Notes under the pieces: generated by a model
Told to the model about the DNA's origin: nothing
What the model saw: only the letters and a program-made list of their open reading frames with translations
Database searches by the model: none
Made by a program: the position numbers and the translations under genes
DNA from: an uncultured Lachnospiraceae bacterium
GTDB taxonomy: Bacteria > Bacillota > Clostridia > Lachnospirales > Lachnospiraceae
NCBI GenBank assembly: GCA_902493385.1
Contig: CABUPO010000002.1
Coordinates: 248,001-312,000, forward strand
Direction of reading: 5' to 3'
Length of the DNA stretch: 64,000 nt
Shown here: positions 60,726 to 64,000 of the stretch, piece after piece
Layout: each line of letters begins with the position of its first letter
How positions within the stretch are numbered: position 1 is the first letter of the stretch

Positions 60726-61952
60726 TTATTTGTTCAGATTTTTTTCAACCTCAGCCATCTTCATTGCGCGGACCTTGCATGACAGACCAAAGAGATTAAT
60801 GAAGCCTTCAGCGTCATGGTGGTCGTAAAGGTCGCCTGTTGTAAATGATGCTATGCTTTCATTGTACAGTGAATATGGTGATGTAGTACCGGCTTTGATA
60901 ATATTGCCTTTGTAAAGCTTGAACTTAACTTCGCCTGTTACATACTTCTGTGTTGATTCAATAAAAGCCTGTACGGCCTCGCGGAGAGGAGTGAACCATT
61001 TGCCTTCATATACGATATCGGCAAGCTTATTTCCCATGTCCTTTTTCATTGTATATGTATCTCTGTCGAGTATAAGCTCCTCGAGTTGCTGGTGTGCTTC
61101 CATAAGGATTGTTCCGCCCGGGGTTTCGTATACACCGCGTGATTTCATTCCGACAACACGGTTCTCAACAATATCGACGATACCGATTCCGTGTTTTCCG
61201 CCAAGCTCATTAAGAGTTCTGATAATGTCTGAAACCTTCATTTCCTTTCCGTTAACGCTCTTAGGAACGCCGCCTTCAAATGTCATTGTGACATACTCGC
61301 CTTCATCAGGCGCATTTTCAGGGGTAGTGCCAAGAACTAAAAGATGCTCAAAATTTGGCTCATTAGCAGGGTCCTCTAGTTCAAGTCCCTCATGGCTAAT
61401 ATGCCAGAGATTACGGTCGCGGCTGTAGCTTGAATCAGCAGAGAAAGGAAGATTAATTCCATGCTGTCTGCAGTATTCAATCTCTTCTTCGCGTGAGTTC
61501 ATAGTCCATTTATCGCTTCTCCATGCGGCAATAATCTTAAGATCAGGTGCAAGAGCCTTGATGCCAAGCTCAAAACGAATCTGGTCGTTACCTTTACCTG
61601 TAGCTCCGTGACATATTGCTGTTGCGCCTTCTTTTCTTGCAATTTCAACAAGACGTTTTGCTATAACAGGTCTTGCCATTGAAGTACCGAGAAGATATTT
61701 ATTCTCATAAATTGAATTGGCCATAACGCATGGAACTATGTATTCATCACAGAATTCGTCTGTAACGTCTTCAATATACAGCTTTTCAGCTCCGCATGAC
61801 TTAGCCCTTTCCTCAAGTCCGTCTAATTCTTCGCCCTGTCCGCAGTCTATGCAGCAGCATATAACGTCGTAGTCAAAATTTTCTTTTAACCAGGGTATAA
61901 TAGCAGTAGTATCAAGACCGCCTGAGTAAGCAAGAACAACTTTTTCCTTCAT
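60726..61952 (-). CDS. argG: Argininosuccinate synthase
   Basis: ArgG joins citrulline and aspartate using ATP, the penultimate step of arginine synthesis. The 408-residue length is typical. The N-terminal ATP pyrophosphatase motif LAYSGGLDTTAI is present, with MARPVIAKRLVEIA and CHGATGKGNDQIRFE following. AGGAGG lies just upstream on the minus strand. It is divergent from argC, with a shared operator region rich in ARG-box-like sequence. Confidence 0.97.
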   Translation of the reverse strand: MKEKVVLAYSGGLDTTAIIPWLKENFDYDVICCCIDCGQGEELDGLEERAKSCGAEKLYIEDVTDEFCDEYIVPCVMANSIYENKYLLGTSMARPVIAKRLVEIARKEGATAICHGATGKGNDQIRFELGIKALAPDLKIIAAWRSDKWTMNSREEEIEYCRQHGINLPFSADSSYSRDRNLWHISHEGLELEDPANEPNFEHLLVLGTTPENAPDEGEYVTMTFEGGVPKSVNGKEMKVSDIIRTLNELGGKHGIGIVDIVENRVVGMKSRGVYETPGGTILMEAHQQLEELILDRDTYTMKKDMGNKLADIVYEGKWFTPLREAVQAFIESTQKYVTGEVKFKLYKGNIIKAGTTSPYSLYNESIASFTTGDLYDHHDAEGFINLFGLSCKVRAMKMAEVEKNLNK

Positions 61953-61984
61953 AATGAAACCTCCTATGTGAATAATCTTTACTT

Positions 61985-62013
61985 AATATACACCACCAAA
62001 TATTATTATGCAA
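61985..62013 (-). promoter_or_regulatory. argG promoter
   Basis: On the minus strand TTGCAT (62008-62013) and TATATT (61985-61990) are 17 bases apart. This mirrors the argC promoter. Confidence 0.7.
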
Positions 62014-62062
62014 TAAGCAAATGTAAATTTAATCATTATTTTTGCATAAAAAGCATATAAAC

Positions 62063-62098
62063 TGCATAAATATACATATATTCATGTATATTTATGCA
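62063..62098. promoter_or_regulatory. Large ArgR-type palindrome between argG and argC
   Basis: TGCATAAATATACAT (62063-62077), six bases, then its exact reverse complement ATGTATATTTATGCA (62084-62098). Each arm resembles an ARG box, the 18-bp palindromic site of the arginine repressor ArgR/AhrC. Further TTTGCATAAA-like motifs lie nearby at 62040-62070. Confidence 0.75.
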
Positions 62099-62124
62099 AA
62101 ATATGTATAAAAATAAATAAATGC

Positions 62125-62153
62125 TTGCATATAAATAGTCTGTGGTGTATAGT
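62125..62153 (+). promoter_or_regulatory. argC promoter
   Basis: TTGCAT (62125-62130) and TATAGT (62148-62153) are 17 bases apart, 35 bases before the ATG and 27 bases from the palindrome. Confidence 0.75.
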
Positions 62154-62188
62154 ATGCTTTAAATGAAAGATTATAACGGAGGTATGTC

Positions 62189-63226
62189 ATGAAGGTTGGA
62201 ATTATCGGTTCTACCGGGTATGCGGGAGCAGAGATTGTCAGACTCCTCATGAACCACCCGGAGGCAGAGATTATTTGGTACGGTTCCAGAAGTTATGTAG
62301 ATAAGAAGTTTTCTGAAGTGTTCGGTAATATGTTTCAGATAGTAGAGGATGTATGTCAGGGAGAAAACATTTCTGAGCTTTCAGAGAAAGCTGACGTAAT
62401 ATTTACGGCAACGCCGCAGGGACTGTGCGCGTCGCTTGTTAATGAAGAGATTCTGGCGGAAACTAAGATTATTGACCTTAGCGCAGATTTCAGAATTAAA
62501 GACGTCCGTGTATATGAAAAATGGTATCAGATTAATCATCCTACGCCTCAGTTTATTCCTGAAGCAGTATACGGACTGTGTGAAATTAACAGAGATAGGA
62601 TAAAAGACGCAAGGCTTATTGCCAATCCGGGATGTTATCCTACATGTTCATTTTTATCAATATATCCTTTGGCAAAGGAAGGAATCATTGATATGAGCTC
62701 TATAATAATAGATGCAAAATCAGGAACAAGCGGAGCCGGAAGAGGAGCGAAAACAGCCAATCTTTACTGTGAAGTCAATGAAAGCATAAAGGCATACAAG
62801 GTTGCGTCGCACAGACATACTCCTGAGATAGAGGAACAGCTTTCATATGCAAGCGGCGAAGATGTTGTGATTAACTTTACGCCTCATCTTGTGCCTATGA
62901 ACAGAGGAATACTTGTTACAGCATATGCAGGCTTGAAAAAAGATATATCAGAAGAAGAGATATATGAAATTTACCATTCCTACTATGATAAAGAATACTT
63001 TGTAAGGGTTCTTGAAAGAGGAACGTGTCCTGAAACAAGATGGGTAGAAGGAAGTAATTTCGTAGACGTTGGAATCAAAAAGGATGACCGTACTAACAGG
63101 GTAATAATGATGGGGGCAATGGACAATCTTGTAAAAGGAGCTGCGGGACAGGCCGTTCAGAACATGAACATTATGTTTGGGCTTGATGAAGCATGCGGAC
63201 TTAAATATGCTCCGTTCTTCCCATGA
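62189..63226 (+). CDS. argC: N-acetyl-gamma-glutamyl-phosphate reductase
   Basis: ArgC reduces N-acetylglutamyl phosphate to the semialdehyde with NADPH in arginine synthesis. At 345 residues it is full length. GSTGYAGAEIVRLL is the NADP-binding start, the catalytic Cys lies in NPGCYPTCSFL, and the HRHTPEIEEQL stretch carries the active-site His. ACGGAGGT precedes ATG. It heads the argC-argJ operon downstream of the palindromic operator. Confidence 0.97.
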   Translation: MKVGIIGSTGYAGAEIVRLLMNHPEAEIIWYGSRSYVDKKFSEVFGNMFQIVEDVCQGENISELSEKADVIFTATPQGLCASLVNEEILAETKIIDLSADFRIKDVRVYEKWYQINHPTPQFIPEAVYGLCEINRDRIKDARLIANPGCYPTCSFLSIYPLAKEGIIDMSSIIIDAKSGTSGAGRGAKTANLYCEVNESIKAYKVASHRHTPEIEEQLSYASGEDVVINFTPHLVPMNRGILVTAYAGLKKDISEEEIYEIYHSYYDKEYFVRVLERGTCPETRWVEGSNFVDVGIKKDDRTNRVIMMGAMDNLVKGAAGQAVQNMNIMFGLDEACGLKYAPFFP

Positions 63227-63271
63227 TTGTGCAGACAGCCGGCAATTAACAATATATAAGGAGAAAACAAT

Positions 63272-64000
63272 ATGAATATTATTAAAGGCGGAGTAACTGC
63301 TGCAAAAGGGTTTAAAGCTGCGTCGGCAGCATGCGGAATAAAGTATACCGGAAGGCTGGATATGGCGCTTGTATACTCAGAATGCTCTGCGGTATGTGCA
63401 GGTACATTTACAAAAAATGTTGTTAAGGCGGCTCCGGTAAAATGGGATAAGAAAATTATATCGGAACGTGAGACAATACGTGCAGTTGTGCTTAACAGCG
63501 GAATCGCCAACGCATGTACGGGAAAAGAAGGAATAGAGTATAACGAATGGATGGCAGAGAGCATGGCAAACGCGCTGGGAGTTGATACATATGACGTATG
63601 TACCGCGTCCACAGGCGTTATAGGAATGCAGCTGGTAAAAGAGCCTATGAAGAAAGGGTTTGAGCTTTTAAGCAAAGGTCTTTCTGACTCCGAAGAGGCA
63701 GCGGCGCTTGCAGCACGCGCAATTATGACAACCGATACGGTTCCTAAGGAAGCGGCAGTAAGCGTTGATATAGGCGGAAAAACTGTTGCTATCGGAGGAA
63801 TGTCAAAGGGTTCGGGAATGATTCATCCTGATATGGCGACTATGCTGTGCGTGATAACAACAGACGCAGTTATTGAGAAAAGTATACTGCAGAAAGCTGT
63901 GTCTGACGTAGTAAACGATACGTTTAATATGATATCGGTAGACAGAGACACCTCTACTAATGATACTGTGATTGTAATGGCTAACGCTAAAGCAGGAAAC
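63272..64000 (+). CDS. argJ: Bifunctional ornithine/glutamate N-acetyltransferase, N-terminal part
   Basis: ArgJ recycles the acetyl group between N-acetylornithine and glutamate. ATG 63272 has AAGGAG upstream, and the frame is open to the window end (243 residues seen of about 400). Family marks are GGVTAAKGFKAA, AVVLNSGIANACTG, and the self-cleavage region KGSGMIHPDMATML, where the Thr becomes the N-terminal nucleophile of the beta chain. It follows argC by 45 bases. Confidence 0.96.
   Translation, partial: MNIIKGGVTAAKGFKAASAACGIKYTGRLDMALVYSECSAVCAGTFTKNVVKAAPVKWDKKIISERETIRAVVLNSGIANACTGKEGIEYNEWMAESMANALGVDTYDVCTASTGVIGMQLVKEPMKKGFELLSKGLSDSEEAAALAARAIMTTDTVPKEAAVSVDIGGKTVAIGGMSKGSGMIHPDMATMLCVITTDAVIEKSILQKAVSDVVNDTFNMISVDRDTSTNDTVIVMANAKAGN

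Noticed and set aside
1..64000. CRISPR arrays, tRNA and rRNA genes
   Set aside because: No regularly spaced repeat array and no tRNA or rRNA core sequence was noticed on either strand.

Overview
The window looks like a spore-forming, low-GC member of the Clostridia, most likely a Lachnospiraceae gut bacterium. The grounds are AT-rich coding with strong AGGAGG ribosome binding sites, a class A RNase P RNA, spoIVA, Big_2-domain secreted proteins with Thr/Pro linkers, the proB-DUF896-MTHFS-proA cluster, and Tn916-like integrase/excisionase modules. The family assignment is inference from gene content, not a database search.

Region 1 (1-28585) is chromosomal core. It carries trmK (cut by the window start), a TGS-domain nucleoside kinase, rnpB, an unusual HD-domain/M29 aminopeptidase fusion, purE, a D-Ala-D-Ala carboxypeptidase, spoIVA, an SH3-NlpC/P60 wall hydrolase, a membrane MutS-like ATPase, a BofC-like protein, two flavoproteins, proline biosynthesis (proB, proA), an M14 peptidase, a heterodimeric ABC exporter, a LacI regulator, two secreted Big_2 proteins, a DUF1836 protein and rlmD.

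Region 2 (28586-60177) is about 31.6 kb of accessory DNA between rlmD and a low-molecular-weight protein tyrosine phosphatase (LMW-PTP) gene. The left part (28.6-44.0 kb) is a decayed mosaic and looks like a defence island: an Mrr-like nuclease, a GntR/acetyltransferase pair, Tn916-type sigma and HTH genes, an IstB stub, an intact Fic gene flanked by matching repeat triplets, a MarR gene, a gutted second Fic gene, RtcB, two AAA ATPases and a DUF2971 protein. The right part holds two clear integrative elements in tandem. Element 1 (about 44.0-53.4 kb) carries a restriction-modification operon (C protein with C-box, PLD-type endonuclease, two adenine methyltransferases), an XRE switch, a Tn916 Orf20-like initiator, xis and int. 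Element 2 (about 53.4-60.2 kb) carries TetR/MATE, a cytidylate-kinase-like protein, sigma/HTH genes, a frameshifted DnaC-like gene, xis and int.

The boundaries are visible as three copies of a 31-bp sequence equal to the first codons of the LMW-PTP gene, at 44010, 53365 and 60178. Each element also has its own pair of arm-type repeats at both ends. This is the main discovery of the window: serial insertion of unrelated-cargo elements at the 5' end of one housekeeping gene, where the incoming element replaces the start codon and ribosome binding site.

Region 3 (60178-64000) is core again: LMW-PTP, argG on the minus strand, a divergent promoter region with a large ArgR-type palindrome, argC, and argJ (cut by the window end). 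No CRISPR array, rRNA or tRNA gene was seen.
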